Positions 18,001 to 25,806 of a DNA stretch of 64,000 nucleotides are shown piece after piece. How positions within the stretch are numbered: position 1 is the first letter of the stretch; every line of letters starts with the position of its first letter. The notes under the pieces are model-generated. The model ran no database searches, was not told the origin of the DNA, and was given only the letters and a program-made list of their open reading frames with translations. A program made the translations under genes and the position numbers. This stretch comes from Kitasatospora cinereorecta (GTDB lineage Bacteria; Actinomycetota; Actinomycetes; Streptomycetales; Streptomycetaceae): assembly GCF_024172095.1 (NCBI RefSeq), contig NZ_JAMZDX010000003.1, positions 691,001 to 755,000 on the forward strand, in the 5' to 3' direction.

Positions 18001-18220
18001 CGGTGAAGACCTCGGGGGTGAGCGCGGACCAGCTGGTCCAGGCGATGGTGGCGCCGTCGGGGGAGAGCCGGGGGTGGCTGACCCGGGTGCGGTCGCAGCT
18101 GATCCGCCAGGCCCGGCCCACGGTGGCGTCCTCGGCCAGCGGCGCGGCCCAGACGTCGTCCTCGGCGGTGAAGACCAGCAGGCCGCCGCGCAGGTGGGGG
18201 TAGCGCAGGTATCCGGGCAC
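15011..18220 (-). CDS. Tricorn protease homologue (S41 family)
   Basis: 1069 residues. An N-terminal half made of beta-propeller blades (repeated SPDG-type and FTRDGR motifs, about 1-680) is followed by a PDZ-like segment and an S41 serine-protease core. The catalytic set known from Thermoplasma tricorn is visible: Ser-His in LGTSHAYV, nucleophile Ser in ATSSDGD, and Glu in VENHGVDP. Tricorn trims peptides released by the proteasome, and actinobacteria carry proteasomes, so a role in cytosolic peptide turnover is plausible. Start GTG 18220 matches the family N-terminus (PGYLRYPHL); GGAGG sits too close to it to be a normal Shine-Dalgarno site, and an in-frame ATG at 18310 is possible. Confidence 0.88.
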   Translation of the reverse strand: MPGYLRYPHLRGGLLVFTAEDDVWAAPLAEDATVGRAWRISCDRTRVSHPRLSPDGATIAWTSWSALTPEVFTAPAAGGESVRLSYWGSHDTRVRGWLPNGEVLAVTSYHEPFAHYTWAWELPPDGAPPRRLPWGPVSDAQVGAGHTVLLTAAAPHEPAAWKRYRGGATGRLWLDHDQLLPGHRGHLASPLPVGGPDHPRIAFLSDHEGVGNLYSVAPDGTDLRRHTDHATYYAREAATDGTRIVYQHAGDLWLLDGLDAPGPRRLEVPLGGARAGRRPYQVSAANNVKDLTCDATGRAGVINVRGSLYWLTHRDGPARVLADTPGVRCRLPVTLGYTGQVAWVTDAEGEDAVELATLPARDGAEAKPHRIAAGRLGRVLELAASPDGRWLAAAASDGRLLLVQAADGEVTELAASPYGPVSSPAFSPDSQWLTWSQPVAGRSLRSIQLARVDAPERAINVTDGRFEDEHPVFTRDGRFLVFLSWRGFDPVHDVHTGDMSFPLGCRPYLVPLAADTPSPFAAPAEGRPPVGLDPDEATGDGTVRVDERGLTKRLVPFPVIASKYSATAAVRGGVVWLRWPISGALGQTFANPEETSGRPALEFFDLARGKRTTLVDQLDGFAVSGDGSVISVFSAGTLKLHPLAAPGAPLPVDLRRITHTVHPAAEWRQSYHEAARIVRDQFWDAAMCGLDWPELVAQYEPLLDRIAGPDDFADLLRELLGELGTSHAYVTASRRGEGPAIAQQPLGLLGATAHRSPDGRWLVDRILPGESSDPRARAPLAGYGIEGGDELLAVDGRPPDPVRGPTPLLAGTGGTTVELTLRSGDRVRRIAVTPLTDERPIRYQDWVAKRRKLVREFSNGVCGYLHIPDLGGSGWAQFNRDLRRELDRPALVLDVRGNAGGNVSELVLEKLARRVLAWDFTRGRQPVRWPRDAPRGPVVALADHATSSDGDVIIGAIKALGLGPVLGTRTWGGVVGMAGRHALGDGTQISVPKTASWFTGGVGFSVENHGVDPDVEVIRSPHDWARGEHTELTAAVRLALELLAAHPAAEPPRTDTPRPNLRRPPLPPR

Positions 18221-18309
18221 CCCTCCATGGTTCGGCGGCCCGGCACGGCGGGCAACCGGGAGCGGCCCGGCGGGGGACGGCTCGGCAAGTCGCCCGTCCC
18301 CGCCGACCA

Positions 18310-18338
18310 TTGACACCCGGTCGCGACTTCGGTTCAGT
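18310..18338 (+). promoter_or_regulatory. Putative promoter of the chitinase gene
   Basis: TTGACA at 18310-18315, a 17-nt spacer and TTCAGT at 18333-18338, about 100 nt upstream of the chitinase start. The -35 is a perfect consensus, the -10 is weak, and a DasR-type operator overlaps the -10. Confidence 0.5.
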
Positions 18339-18351
18339 GGTCCAGTCCAAT
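18336..18351 (+). promoter_or_regulatory. DasR-responsive element (dre)-like operator
   Basis: AGTGGTCCAGTCCAAT matches the DasR consensus ASTGGTCTAGACCAST at 13 of 16 positions. DasR is the GntR-family repressor of chitin and N-acetylglucosamine genes in streptomycetes, relieved by amino-sugar phosphates. Overlap with the candidate -10 fits repression of the chitinase gene. Confidence 0.6.
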
Positions 18352-18440
18352 CGAGGTGCGTGCCGGTGCGGTGGCGCGCCCCCGGCCGACCCCACCCGGC
18401 CCCGGACGTCCCCCACCTCGCGAGGCAGGAGCATCCCCAC

Positions 18441-20102
18441 ATGCGCACTCCCCGAAAGAGAAGGCTGATCGCCGCCGGCACCGCATGGGCCGTCGCAGCG
18501 GCCGGCGCCGTCGCCCTCAGCTTCGGCCTGGCTTCCTCGGCCACGGCGACGGAACAGCTGGTCAACGGCGGTTTCGAGAGCGGCTCCCTCGGCCCCTGGA
18601 GCTGCACCGGCGCCACCGGCTCGGTCGTCACCGGCCAGGCGCACACCGGCAGCTACGCCCTGGCGGGCGCGGCGTCCGCCAGTGACAGCGCGCAGTGCAG
18701 CCAGACCGTCACCGTCCTCCCCAACACCACGTACACCCTCAGCGTCTACCTGAAGGGCTCGTACGTCTACCTCGGCGTCGACGGCGGCACCTCGACCTGG
18801 ACGCCCGGCACCGGTGGCGCGTACCAGAAGCTCAGCGTCGCCTTCACCACCGGCGCGAGCCAGACCAGCGCCACCGTCTACACCCACGGCTGGTACGGCC
18901 AGGGCACCTACTACGCGGACGACGTCTCGCTGGACGGGCCCGGCGGCTCCCCCTCGCCGTCGCCGTCGCCGTCGCCGTCCGCATCGACCAGCCCGTCGGC
19001 CTCGGCGTCGCCCTCGACCAGCGCGAGCCCGTCCCCGTCCGGCTCCACCTCGCCGTCGCCGACCGGCCCGCCGCCCGGCGGCGGACTGCCCACCCACGCC
19101 CTGGTCGGCTACCTGCACGCCAGCTTCGCCAACGGCGCCGGCTACACCCGGATGGCCGACGTGCCGGACTCCTGGGACGTGATCGACCTGGCGTTCGGCG
19201 AGCCGACCTCGGCCACCTCCGGTGACATCCGGTTCAACCGCTGCTCGGTCTCCGAGTGCCCGAGCGTCGAGTCGGACGCGGACTTCAAGGCCGCCATCGC
19301 CGCCAAGCAGGCCCAGGGCAAGAAGGTGCTGATCTCGATCGGCGGCCAGAACGGCCAGGTCCAGCTGACCACCACCGCCGCCCGGGACGCCTTCGTCTCC
19401 TCGGTCTCCGCGATCATCGACAAGTGGGGCCTCAACGGCCTGGACATCGACTTCGAGGGCCACTCGCTGTCGCTGAACACCGGCGACACCGACTTCAAGA
19501 ACCCGACCACCCCGGTGATCGTCAACCTGATCTCCGCACTGAAGACGCTCAAGGCCAAGTACGGCCCGAACTTCGTGCTGACCATGGCCCCGGAGACCTT
19601 CTTCGTCCAGCTCGGCTACCAGTACTACGGCTCCGGGCCGTGGGGCGGCCAGGACCCGCGGGCCGGCGCCTACCTGCCGGTCATCTACGCGCTGCGCGGC
19701 GACCTGACCCTGCTGCACGTCCAGGACTACAACTCGGGCTCGATCATGGGCCTGGACAACCAGTACCACTCGATGGGCGGCGCCGACTTCCACGTCGCGA
19801 TGACCGACATGCTGCTCAAGGGCTTCCCGGTCGCGGGCAACACCGCCAACATGTTCCCCGCCCTCGCCCCCTCCCAGGTGGCGATCGGCATGCCCGCCAC
19901 CACCAACGCCGGCAACGGCTACGTCGCCCCGGCCGAGGTGGACAAGGCGCTGGACTGCCTCACCAAGGCCCTCAACTGCGGCAGCTACGTCCCGCGGTCC
20001 GGCGCCCAGCCGAACCTGCGCGGCCTGATGACCTGGTCGGTCAACTGGGACAACTTCGGCGGCCGGGAGTTCTCCAAGAACTTCGACTCCTACTTCGGCT
20101 GA
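18441..20102 (+). CDS. Secreted GH18 chitinase with N-terminal carbohydrate-binding module
   Basis: 553 residues; ATG with AGGAG upstream. Domains: signal peptide about 1-36, a jelly-roll carbohydrate-binding module about 37-165 (begins EQLVNGGFESG), a Ser/Pro-rich linker about 168-215, and a GH18 barrel about 216-553. The GH18 motif DxDxE is present as DIDFE with Asp335, Asp337 and the acid Glu339, so the enzyme should be active on chitin, giving (GlcNAc)2. The upstream 12-to-16-mer fits DasR control. A glyoxalase-like gene follows on the same strand with its own ribosome-binding site. The Pro/Ser-coding linker DNA is repetitive and slippage-prone. Confidence 0.92.
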   Translation: MRTPRKRRLIAAGTAWAVAAAGAVALSFGLASSATATEQLVNGGFESGSLGPWSCTGATGSVVTGQAHTGSYALAGAASASDSAQCSQTVTVLPNTTYTLSVYLKGSYVYLGVDGGTSTWTPGTGGAYQKLSVAFTTGASQTSATVYTHGWYGQGTYYADDVSLDGPGGSPSPSPSPSPSASTSPSASASPSTSASPSPSGSTSPSPTGPPPGGGLPTHALVGYLHASFANGAGYTRMADVPDSWDVIDLAFGEPTSATSGDIRFNRCSVSECPSVESDADFKAAIAAKQAQGKKVLISIGGQNGQVQLTTTAARDAFVSSVSAIIDKWGLNGLDIDFEGHSLSLNTGDTDFKNPTTPVIVNLISALKTLKAKYGPNFVLTMAPETFFVQLGYQYYGSGPWGGQDPRAGAYLPVIYALRGDLTLLHVQDYNSGSIMGLDNQYHSMGGADFHVAMTDMLLKGFPVAGNTANMFPALAPSQVAIGMPATTNAGNGYVAPAEVDKALDCLTKALNCGSYVPRSGAQPNLRGLMTWSVNWDNFGGREFSKNFDSYFG

Positions 20103-20200
20103 GCCGCGCCCCACGGGCCGGTCACCCTCGGTGGCCGGCCCCTCCGGCATTCGCGGGCCGACCCGCGCCGTGTCTAGCCTGGTCCCAGGAGGTGATGGAG

Positions 20201-20581
20201 ATGCTGGCAGACGCACCGCTGCTCGCGATCATTCCGGTCGCGGACATGGCACGGGCCAAGCGCTTCTACCGCGACACACTGGGGCTGACCCTCACCAGGG
20301 AGAGCGGCCCGGATGTGTCCTTCACCAGCGGCGGCCACGAGTTCGGACTCTACGAGACCCCGCACGGCGGCCAGGCCCAGCACACCCTGGCCAGCTGGAA
20401 GGTCGCCGATCTCGACGCCGAGATGACCGAGCTGCGGAGCAAGGGGGTCGTCTTCGAGGAGTACGACCTACCGGGGCTGAAGACCCTGGACGGGGTCGCC
20501 GAGGCCGACGGCATGCGGGCCGCGTGGTTCAAGGACAGCGAAGGGAACATCCTGTGCGTGAACGAGGTGCGCGAGGCGTAG
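20201..20581 (+). CDS. VOC (glyoxalase/dioxygenase) superfamily protein
   Basis: 126 residues from ATG 20201, chosen because AGGAGG lies 8 nt upstream; the in-frame ATG at 20195 would leave only 2 nt. The fold is a pair of beta-alpha-beta-beta-beta modules: ARAKRFYRDTLGLTL opens the first and GNILCVNEV closes the second (D-S-E-G-N motif). Members bind a divalent metal and act in glyoxal detoxification, ring cleavage or antibiotic binding; substrate not predictable. It ends 16 nt before the tRNA-Lys terminator on the opposite strand. Confidence 0.8.
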   Translation: MLADAPLLAIIPVADMARAKRFYRDTLGLTLTRESGPDVSFTSGGHEFGLYETPHGGQAQHTLASWKVADLDAEMTELRSKGVVFEEYDLPGLKTLDGVAEADGMRAAWFKDSEGNILCVNEVREA

Positions 20582-20596
20582 CACCCGGTCAAACGC

Positions 20597-20631
20597 CGAA
20601 GGGCCTCCCGCGTGATGCGAGAGGCCCTTCG
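20597..20631 (-). terminator. Terminator hairpin of tRNA-Lys copy 2
   Basis: CGAAGGGCCTC pairs with GAGGCCCTTCG; a C/A mismatch and a further 3 bp lie under the loop. It is placed 10 nt downstream of the tRNA on the minus strand. Confidence 0.75.
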
Positions 20632-20640
20632 ACCGTCTGT

Positions 20641-20713
20641 GCGCCGCCAGGGACTCGAACCCCGGACCCGCTGATTAAGAGTCAGCTGCTCTAACCAACT
20701 GAGCTAGCGGCGC
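20641..20713 (-). tRNA. tRNA-Lys (anticodon CTT), copy 2
   Basis: Same 73-nt cloverleaf as copies 1 and 3. Upstream on the minus strand is GTAATGTTCTC, shared with copy 1, containing a possible -10 (TAATGT). Confidence 0.97.
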
Positions 20714-20753
20714 CTGCTGACGAAGAGAACATTACCTGGTCAGCGGCCGAAAC

Positions 20754-21596
20754 TCACAATCGGCCACCCACCACCGGCCAGGGCCGGAGCACCACCGCCC
20801 CCCGCATCCGCCCGCCGGCCGCCAGCCGCCGGGCCCGCCCCGCCCGCTCCAGCGGCAGGACGGCCGCCACGTCCGGCCGCACCGCGCCCTCCTCCCACAG
20901 TTCGACCAGCGGCAGCAGGTGCGGCGCCGACCGTCCCGCCGCCATCGCTGCCGCGGCCGCCCCGCCGAGCCGGACCGTACGGCCGGGCGCCGGGTCGCCG
21001 ACCGACGCCGGATCGCCCGCCACCACCAGCACCGCGTCCACCCCGTCCGACCCGGCCGCCGCCACCCGGTCCGGCCGGACCGGACGGGCCCCCAGGAGGC
21101 GCAGATGGGCGTGGTCCCGGGGCCCCGCCGCGGCCAGCACCACCGCACCGCGCGCCCGCGCCAGCTGGACCGCCAGCGGCCCGGCCCCGCGCCCCGCCCC
21201 CAGCACCAGCAGCCGCTCGCCGCTGCGCAGGCGCAGCGCCGTCAGGGCCGGCAGGACCGCCTGCCCCGCCCCGGCCAGAGCCGCCGCCTGCGCCCATGGC
21301 AGCCCCTCCGGGCGGGGCGTCAGCCGGGCCCCGTCCACCGCCGCGAACTGCGCCCAGGCGCCGGCCGGCGCGTGCCCGAGGACGTGGTCGCCCACCTCCA
21401 GCCCGAACGACCCCGGCCCCAGCTGCACCACCACCCCGGCCAGCCCGCCCCCCGGCACCCCGTCCGGCACCCCTGCGGCCTCCCCGCCGACCTCCACCGC
21501 GCACACCTGCAGCAGCACCTGGCCCTGGCCCGGCCGGGGCGCGGGCAGCTCGACCAGCCGCGGCGCACCGGGACCGTCGAGCACTGCCGCGAGCAT
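20754..21596 (-). CDS. Short MDR-superfamily (zinc-type alcohol dehydrogenase-like) protein
   Basis: 280 residues, ATG with GGAGG 8 nt upstream. N-terminal GroES-like domain (LPAPRPGQGQVLLQV, then LEVGDHVLGHAP) and a Rossmann segment with VLGAGRGAGPLAVQLAR. This is the quinone-oxidoreductase branch of the medium-chain dehydrogenases, without visible zinc ligands. It is shorter than the usual 310-330 residues, with the C-terminal catalytic segment reduced (ends VVLRPWPVVGGRL). Ala/Gly/Arg content is very high. It is divergent from the antiporter gene; the tRNA-Lys promoter overlaps its 3' end. Probably NADPH-dependent, but activity is uncertain. Confidence 0.7.
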   Translation of the reverse strand: MLAAVLDGPGAPRLVELPAPRPGQGQVLLQVCAVEVGGEAAGVPDGVPGGGLAGVVVQLGPGSFGLEVGDHVLGHAPAGAWAQFAAVDGARLTPRPEGLPWAQAAALAGAGQAVLPALTALRLRSGERLLVLGAGRGAGPLAVQLARARGAVVLAAAGPRDHAHLRLLGARPVRPDRVAAAGSDGVDAVLVVAGDPASVGDPAPGRTVRLGGAAAAAMAAGRSAPHLLPLVELWEEGAVRPDVAAVLPLERAGRARRLAAGGRMRGAVVLRPWPVVGGRL

Positions 21597-21666
21597 GGGC
21601 GGTCCTCCCGTCCGGCGAGCCGCCCAGGGCGGTCAAATCGTCACATTTATCCTGATCCGGGAACCG

Positions 21667-21704
21667 TGGAGACGCATTCCGTAACTGGAGACGCATTCCG
21701 TAAC
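21667..21704. repeat. Perfect 19-bp tandem repeat upstream of the antiporter gene
   Basis: TGGAGACGCATTCCGTAAC occurs twice back to back (21667-21685 and 21686-21704), ending 19 bp before the GTG start at 21724. Each unit contains GGAGACGCATTCC, with the partial dyad GGA...TCC. It may be a doubled regulator site or part of the 5' leader. Confidence 0.9.
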
Positions 21705-21723
21705 TGCCGAGAGGACCGGGTCC

Positions 21724-23304
21724 GTGGGCCAGCTGTCACTGCTCTTCCTGGTGCTGCTCGCCTCCGTGGTCACCATGCCGCTGGCCCGGCGCAGCGGAGT
21801 GCCGCAGCCGGTGCTGATGACCCTGCTGGGCATCGTGATGGCGCTGGTGCCGCAGATCCCCAACGTCCGGGTCGACCCGGAGCTGATCCTGCCGCTGGTG
21901 CTGCCACCGCTGATCTTCGCGGTGGCCCGGCGCTCCTCCGCCCGCTACTTCCGCGCCAACATCCGCTCCATCCTGCTGCTCGCGGTGGCGTTGGTGATCG
22001 TCACCACCACGGTGGTCGCCGGGGTGTTCGACGCCCTGGCGCCGGCCGCACCACTGGCCGCCGCCGTCGCGCTCGGCGCGCTGATCTCCCCGCCCGACCC
22101 GGTCGCCGCCGTCGCGGTGGCCGGCTCGGTCGGCCTGCCCCGGCGGCTGGTCACGATCCTGGAGAGCGAGGGCCTGTTCAACGACGTCACCGCGATCGTC
22201 GTCTACTCGCTGGCCGTGGAGGCCGTGGTGGACGGCGACTTCTCGGTGGAGCACGCGCTGCTGCGCTTCCTGCTCTCCGCCGTGGTCGCCGTCCTGGTCG
22301 GGGTCGCACTCGGCTGGGCCAACGCCCGGCTGGCCGCGCTGCTGGACGACCCCACCCAGCAGGTCGCGCTCAACCTGCTGGTCCCGTTCGGCGCGTACAC
22401 CCTGGCCGAGGAGGCGCACGGCTCCGGCGTGCTTGCCGTGGTGGTCTGCGCCCTCTACCTCGCCGACCGGGCCGCCGACGCCGACGAGGTCTCCTACCGG
22501 CTGGTCGGAAACGCCTTCTGGGAGATCGTCGAGACCCTGATCACCGGCGTCGCCTTCGGCCTGATCGGCCTGGAGCTGTCCACCGTGCTCGCCGACGTCC
22601 GCACCAGCTGGCGCGGGATGGTCGGCGACACCGCCGCGGTGATCGCCGCCGTGGTGCTGGTCCGGCTGCTCTGGCTGCTGCCCGCCGGCTGGGTCTCCGA
22701 GCAGTGGAGCCACGGCCGGGAGGACACCCCGATCAGCTGGCGGGAGAGCCTGGTGCTCTGGTGGTCCGGCATGCGCGGGGTCGCCACCGTCGCGCTCGCC
22801 CTCGGCATCCCGCTCACCGTGCACACCGGCGCGCCCTTCCCCGAACGCAGCGAGATCGTCTTCATCGCCTTCAGCGTCGTCCTGTTCACCCTGGTGGTGC
22901 AGGGTTTCACCCTGCCCTGGGTGGTCCGGCTGCTCGGCCTGGACACCGGCCACGACCTCCACGAACAGGCCGTCCGCGAACTCTGGTGGCGGGCCGCCAA
23001 GGCCGGACTGGTCCGGCTGGGTGAACTCGAACAGGACGAGGAACTGCCCCCCGAACTGGTCGAACGGCTCCGCGAGCGCCAGCACGACCGGCTCGCCCGG
23101 CTCTGCCCCGAGAAGTACGAGGAGGAAGAGGCCCTGGAGGCCCGGCAGCGCGGCGAGAAGTGGCGCGCCGCCTTCACCGTCGAACAGGAGATGATCGCCG
23201 CCTCCCGCCGCGAGGTCCTCACCGCCCGCGGCGAGGCCGGCGCCGACCCCGAGGTCGCCGACCAGGTCCTGCGCCGTCTCGACCTGCAGTCGGCACGCAA
23301 GTGA
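21724..23304 (+). CDS. Na+/H+ antiporter, NhaP/CPA1 family
   Basis: 526 residues; GTG start with GAGAGGA upstream. Twelve or so hydrophobic helices fill the first 415 residues. The family marks are LISPPDPVAAVAV in the membrane core and the ion-binding ESEGLFNDVTAIV (Asn-Asp pair). A charged cytoplasmic tail of about 110 residues (EQDEELPPELVERLRERQHDRLARL onward) is typical of CPA1 regulatory tails. It should exchange cytoplasmic Na+ or K+ for protons for pH and salt homeostasis. The doubled 19-mer directly upstream is the obvious place for regulation. Confidence 0.9.
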   Translation: MGQLSLLFLVLLASVVTMPLARRSGVPQPVLMTLLGIVMALVPQIPNVRVDPELILPLVLPPLIFAVARRSSARYFRANIRSILLLAVALVIVTTTVVAGVFDALAPAAPLAAAVALGALISPPDPVAAVAVAGSVGLPRRLVTILESEGLFNDVTAIVVYSLAVEAVVDGDFSVEHALLRFLLSAVVAVLVGVALGWANARLAALLDDPTQQVALNLLVPFGAYTLAEEAHGSGVLAVVVCALYLADRAADADEVSYRLVGNAFWEIVETLITGVAFGLIGLELSTVLADVRTSWRGMVGDTAAVIAAVVLVRLLWLLPAGWVSEQWSHGREDTPISWRESLVLWWSGMRGVATVALALGIPLTVHTGAPFPERSEIVFIAFSVVLFTLVVQGFTLPWVVRLLGLDTGHDLHEQAVRELWWRAAKAGLVRLGELEQDEELPPELVERLRERQHDRLARLCPEKYEEEEALEARQRGEKWRAAFTVEQEMIAASRREVLTARGEAGADPEVADQVLRRLDLQSARK

Positions 23305-23460
23305 CGGCCCGGCAGCGGGCCCCCCTTGGCATAGGGTGGACCGCGGGCAAGGCCGTCAACGGAGTCGGCGCACACACACCCCGGTACCGCCGGCCCCGCG
23401 CAACCCTCCCGCCGGGCCCTGCCGGTAAACCGCAATCCGGATGACGCAAGGAGACACCGA

Positions 23461-25122
23461 ATGTCGGAGAACCCTGCCAACGGCCGCACCCCGCTGGACC
23501 GCACCCCGCAGTGGGCCGCGCTGGGCAAGCACCGGGCAGAGCTCGGCGAGCAGCACCTGCGCGGGCTGTTCGCCGCCGACCCCGAGCGAGGGACGCGCTA
23601 CACCCTGCGCGTGGGCGACCTGCTGGTCGACTACTCCAAGCACCTCGTCACCGACCGGACGCTCGAGCTGCTGCGCGAACTCGCCGCCGCCACCGGCGTC
23701 GCCGAGCTGCGCGACGCCATGTTCCGCGGCGAGAAGATCAACATCACCGAAGACCGCGCCGTCCTGCACACCGCGCTCCGCGCCCCGCGCGACGCCGTCA
23801 TCACCGTGGACGGCGAGAACGTCGTCCCCGCCGTGCACGCCGTGCTCGACAAGATGGCCGCCTTCGCCGACCGCGTCCGCGGCGGCGAGTGGACCGGCCA
23901 CACCGGCAAGCGGATCCGAACCGTCGTCAACATCGGCATCGGCGGCTCCGACCTCGGCCCCGCCATGGCCTACGAGGTGCTCCGCTCCTTCACCGACCGC
24001 GGCATCGACGTCCGCTTCGTCTCCAACGTGGACGGCGCCGACCTGCACGAGGCCGTCCGCGACCTGGACGCCGCCGAGACGCTCTTCATCGTCGCCTCCA
24101 AGACCTTCACCACCATCGAGACCATCACCAACGCGGTCTCGGCCAAGAACTGGCTGCTCGCCGAACTCGGCGCCGGCAACGACGCGGTGGCCAAGCACTT
24201 CGTGGCGCTCTCCACCAACGCCCAGGGCGTCGCCGACTTCGGCATCGACGTGGCCAACATGTTCGAGTTCTGGGACTGGGTCGGCGGCCGCTACTCCTAC
24301 GACTCGGCGATCGGCCTCTCGCTGATGATCGCCATCGGCCCGGACCGCTTCCGCGAGATGCTGGACGGCTTCCACCTCGTCGACGAGCACTTCCGCACCG
24401 CGCCCCCCGAGCAGAACGTCCCGCTGCTGCTCGGCCTGCTCGGCGTCTGGTACGGCGCCTTCTTCGACGCCCAGTCGCACGTGGTGCTCCCGTACTCCCA
24501 CTACCTGTCGAAGTTCGCCGCCTACCTGCAGCAGCTCGACATGGAGTCCAACGGCAAGTCCGTCGACCGCGACGGCAACCCCGTCAACTGGCAGACCGGG
24601 CCCGTCGTCTGGGGCACCCCCGGGACCAACGGCCAGCACGCCTACTACCAGCTGCTGCACCAGGGCACCAAGGTCATCCCGGCCGACTTCATCGGCTTCG
24701 CCCGCCCGGTCGCCGACCTGCAGCCCGGCCTGGTCGCCCAGCACGACCTGCTGATGGCCAACTTCTTCGCCCAGACCCAGGCGCTCGCCTTCGGCAAGAC
24801 CGCCGAGGAGGTCGCCGCGGAGGGCGTCCCCGCCGAGCTCGTCCCGCACAAGACCTTCCGCGGCAACCACCCCACCACCACGGTCCTGGCGAGTGAGCTC
24901 AGCCCCTCCGTGCTCGGGCAGCTGATCGCGCTGTACGAGCACAAGGTGTTCGTCCAGGGTGCCGTCTGGAACATCGACTCCTTCGACCAGTGGGGTGTCG
25001 AGCTCGGCAAGGTGCTGGCCAAGCGGATCGAGCCGGTGCTGCTGACCGGCGAGGGCGCGGACGCGCTGGACAGCTCGACGGCGGCGCTCGTCGACACCTA
25101 TCGGACCCTGCGCAACCGGTGA
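23461..25122 (+). CDS. pgi: Glucose-6-phosphate isomerase
   Basis: 553 residues; ATG with AAGGAGA upstream. Catalyses glucose-6-phosphate to fructose-6-phosphate in glycolysis and gluconeogenesis. Recognisable blocks are [37 protein letters not shown], and [20 protein letters not shown] with catalytic His, then the late [23 protein letters not shown] containing the active-site Lys. Length matches the E. coli enzyme (549). Single gene: the upstream antiporter is 156 nt away, and a 22-bp perfect inverted repeat follows at 25131. Confidence 0.97.
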   Translation: MSENPANGRTPLDRTPQWAALGKHRAELGEQHLRGLFAADPERGTRYTLRVGDLLVDYSKHLVTDRTLELLRELAAATGVAELRDAMFRGEKINITEDRAVLHTALRAPRDAVITVDGENVVPAVHAVLDKMAAFADRVRGGEWTGHTGKRIRTVVNIGIGGSDLGPAMAYEVLRSFTDRGIDVRFVSNVDGADLHEAVRDLDAAETLFIVASKTFTTIETITNAVSAKNWLLAELGAGNDAVAKHFVALSTNAQGVADFGIDVANMFEFWDWVGGRYSYDSAIGLSLMIAIGPDRFREMLDGFHLVDEHFRTAPPEQNVPLLLGLLGVWYGAFFDAQSHVVLPYSHYLSKFAAYLQQLDMESNGKSVDRDGNPVNWQTGPVVWGTPGTNGQHAYYQLLHQGTKVIPADFIGFARPVADLQPGLVAQHDLLMANFFAQTQALAFGKTAEEVAAEGVPAELVPHKTFRGNHPTTTVLASELSPSVLGQLIALYEHKVFVQGAVWNIDSFDQWGVELGKVLAKRIEPVLLTGEGADALDSSTAALVDTYRTLRNR

Positions 25123-25130
25123 TGCTTTGA

Positions 25131-25209
25131 CAGGGGCGCGGGGAACTGCGCGAAACGGGAGACAGCTGAGGTAGAGCCCTTCCGCCGCGCGCAGTTCCCC
25201 GCGCCCCTG
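25131..25209. repeat. Streptomycete intergenic inverted repeat, copy C (perfect)
   Basis: Perfect 22-bp arms: CAGGGGCGCGGGGAACTGCG plus CG at 25131-25152, and the complement at 25188-25209. It lies between the convergent pgi and small membrane-protein genes and is the best preserved member of the family here. Probably functions as a bidirectional terminator. Confidence 0.88.
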
Positions 25210-25229
25210 GGTTCACGTGATCTCCCCCC

Positions 25230-25532
25230 TTACCGGCCGCCGGGGAGGTGTGGCAGGAGGCTGGCCGGGTCCGCCGGTGAGGGGGTGGCGGAGGCGGTCG
25301 GGGTGGGGGCGGGGTTCGGGTTGCGGCCGCGGTCGGGGCCGATGCCGGCGGTGAGGACCAGGGCGCCGATCACGGTCGCGACCAGCGCGCCGGCACCCAG
25401 CAGGGGCAGCAGCCGCCGCCACCGCGCCGCACGGCGGTGCGCCCGCAGGGCGGCCGCCTCGGCGTCGCCGAGTTGCGCCTCCCATGCGGCCCAGTCGCCC
25501 TCGTGATCCCCCCACGCCATGGCCGCGGACAT
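25230..25532 (-). CDS. Small single-pass membrane protein, hypothetical
   Basis: 100 residues from ATG 25532. The N-terminal third is acidic then basic (WGDHEGDWAAWEAQLGDAEAA, AHRRAARWRR), one transmembrane helix spans about residues 41-64 (LLPLLGAGALVATVIGALVL), and the outside tail is Pro/Thr/Ala-rich (NPAPTPTASATPSP). By the positive-inside rule the N-terminus is cytoplasmic. Upstream GGGGCGGG is a poor ribosome-binding site; ATG 25520 is an alternative. Convergent with pgi. No known family recognised. Confidence 0.6.
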   Translation of the reverse strand: MSAAMAWGDHEGDWAAWEAQLGDAEAAALRAHRRAARWRRLLPLLGAGALVATVIGALVLTAGIGPDRGRNPNPAPTPTASATPSPADPASLLPHLPGGR

Positions 25533-25591
25533 TAGCAGCCCGCCCCGGGCGGGTGGCAACGGGTACGACGCTCCGTCAGGGCCGGGAACGC

Positions 25592-25626
25592 CGAAGGGCC
25601 TCCCGCGTGATGCGAGAGGCCCTTCG
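25592..25626 (-). terminator. Terminator hairpin of tRNA-Lys copy 3
   Basis: Same hairpin as at 20597-20631. Confidence 0.75.
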
Positions 25627-25635
25627 ACCGTCTGT

Positions 25636-25708
25636 GCGCCGCCAGGGACTCGAACCCCGGACCCGCTGATTAAGAGTCAGCTGCTCTAACCAACTGAGCT
25701 AGCGGCGC
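25636..25708 (-). tRNA. tRNA-Lys (anticodon CTT), copy 3
   Basis: Third identical 73-nt copy. Its promoter region differs from the others: TTGGCG, a 17-nt spacer and TAGAGT read on the minus strand from about 25763 to 25725. Confidence 0.97.
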
Positions 25709-25806
25709 GTGCTGACAGAGGAGACTCTAGCAGTGGGCGGCCCCGGCGCCAAAATCGAATACGCCCGGCCGTGCCACCGCCGGTTCAGCCGTCGTTCGGC
25801 CTGCCG

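Larger units (their letters stand above)
20592..20713. repeat. 122-bp repeat: tRNA-Lys copy 2 plus its terminator
   Basis: The block from 20592 through the end of the tRNA appears identical to 25587-25708, covering terminator and tRNA. Copy 1 at 833 shares the tRNA but has a different terminator hairpin. Same orientation, 4995 bp apart. Confidence 0.9.
25587..25708. repeat. 122-bp repeat: tRNA-Lys copy 3 plus its terminator
   Basis: Apparently identical to 20592-20713 over the whole block, in direct orientation. Sequence diverges immediately outside it (upstream flank GTGCTGACAGAGG versus CTGCTGACGAAGA). Confidence 0.9.

Noticed and set aside
14871..20216. A 1781-codon minus-strand frame covering the tricorn and chitinase genes
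   Set aside because: Arg/Pro/Gly-rich low-complexity translation without motifs, opposite to or out of frame with two genes that have complete catalytic motifs.
20754..21596. MDR-like gene as a pseudogene because of its short length
   Set aside because: Intact frame, good ribosome-binding site and both domain signatures; no stop or frameshift seen, so it is treated as a short family member.
833..25708. Integration sites (att) of mobile elements at the tRNA-Lys genes
   Set aside because: The repeats are whole tRNA genes plus terminators, and there is no integrase, excisionase or phage/ICE gene between them; the genes are ordinary chromosomal ones.
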